Shown in pieces: positions 6,470 through 6,472 of a DNA stretch of 6,472 nucleotides (its first letter is position 1; every line of letters begins with the position of its first letter). The position numbers and the translations under genes were made by a program. The notes beneath the pieces were generated by a model, which had not been told where the DNA came from, made no database searches, and worked only from the letters and a program-made list of their open reading frames with translations. The stretch lies in NCBI GenBank assembly GCA_022545745.1, contig JACZQL010000078.1, forward strand, positions 1 through 6,472, written 5' to 3'. This stretch comes from Deltaproteobacteria bacterium (GTDB lineage: Bacteria > Desulfobacterota_B > Binatia > UBA9968).

Positions 6470-6472
6470 AGC
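6466..6472 (+). CDS. Start of the next gene, presumably the ATPase TupC (only first codons in window)
   Basis: An ATG at 6466-6468 overlaps the tupB stop as ATGA and is preceded by GGGAGAG (6453-6459), a suitable ribosome site about 6 bp away. Only Met-Lys is readable. Such 4-bp overlaps mark translational coupling. In known tup operons the gene after tupB encodes the ABC ATPase TupC, so that identity is inferred from context and not seen in the sequence. Confidence 0.5.

Overview
The window is bacterial and mostly gene-dense. It joins two parts that differ in content and base composition. The right part (about 1940-6472, GC roughly 50-54% by eye) is a molybdenum/tungsten cofactor and oxyanion-uptake locus. 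The left part (1 to about 1935, GC nearer 60% by eye) encodes part of a large secreted surface protein with a parallel beta-helix and a LamG-like region. The organism cannot be named with confidence. The right part suits an anaerobic or facultative Gram-negative-type bacterium with molybdo- or tungstoenzymes. The left part resembles the CSLREA/beta-helix surface proteins common in marine and environmental proteobacteria and in metagenome bins.

Layout, right to left. A plus-strand operon starts with tupA (4919-5755, periplasmic tungstate-binding protein). It continues with tupB (5771-6469, permease) and the first codons of a third gene overlapping the tupB stop as ATGA, presumably the ATPase tupC. 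A 149-bp divergent intergenic region separates it from a minus-strand operon. That operon holds moeA (4769-3534, TTG start) and, 14 bp later, a second MoeA-like gene starting at 3519 whose product carries a C-terminal periplasmic-binding-protein-like (PBP-like) domain. The shared logic is that TupABC imports tungstate or molybdate and the MoeA proteins insert the metal into molybdopterin. The cytoplasmic PBP-like domain may bind the oxyanion or a related ligand (inference).

The main oddity is that the MoeA-PBP reading frame never stops. Near 1930-1941, at a Gly-Ser-Gly-Thr that suits both partners, the PBP-like domain is cut off and the frame continues directly into the beta-helix surface protein. 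That protein runs off the left edge, giving at least 1173 codons without a stop. A cytoplasmic Moco enzyme joined to an export-type beta-helix without a signal peptide makes no evident biological sense. The likeliest explanation is a chimeric join (metagenome assembly or clone artefact), or less likely a real in-frame recombination. I see no RNA gene, CRISPR array, insertion sequence or clear terminator.
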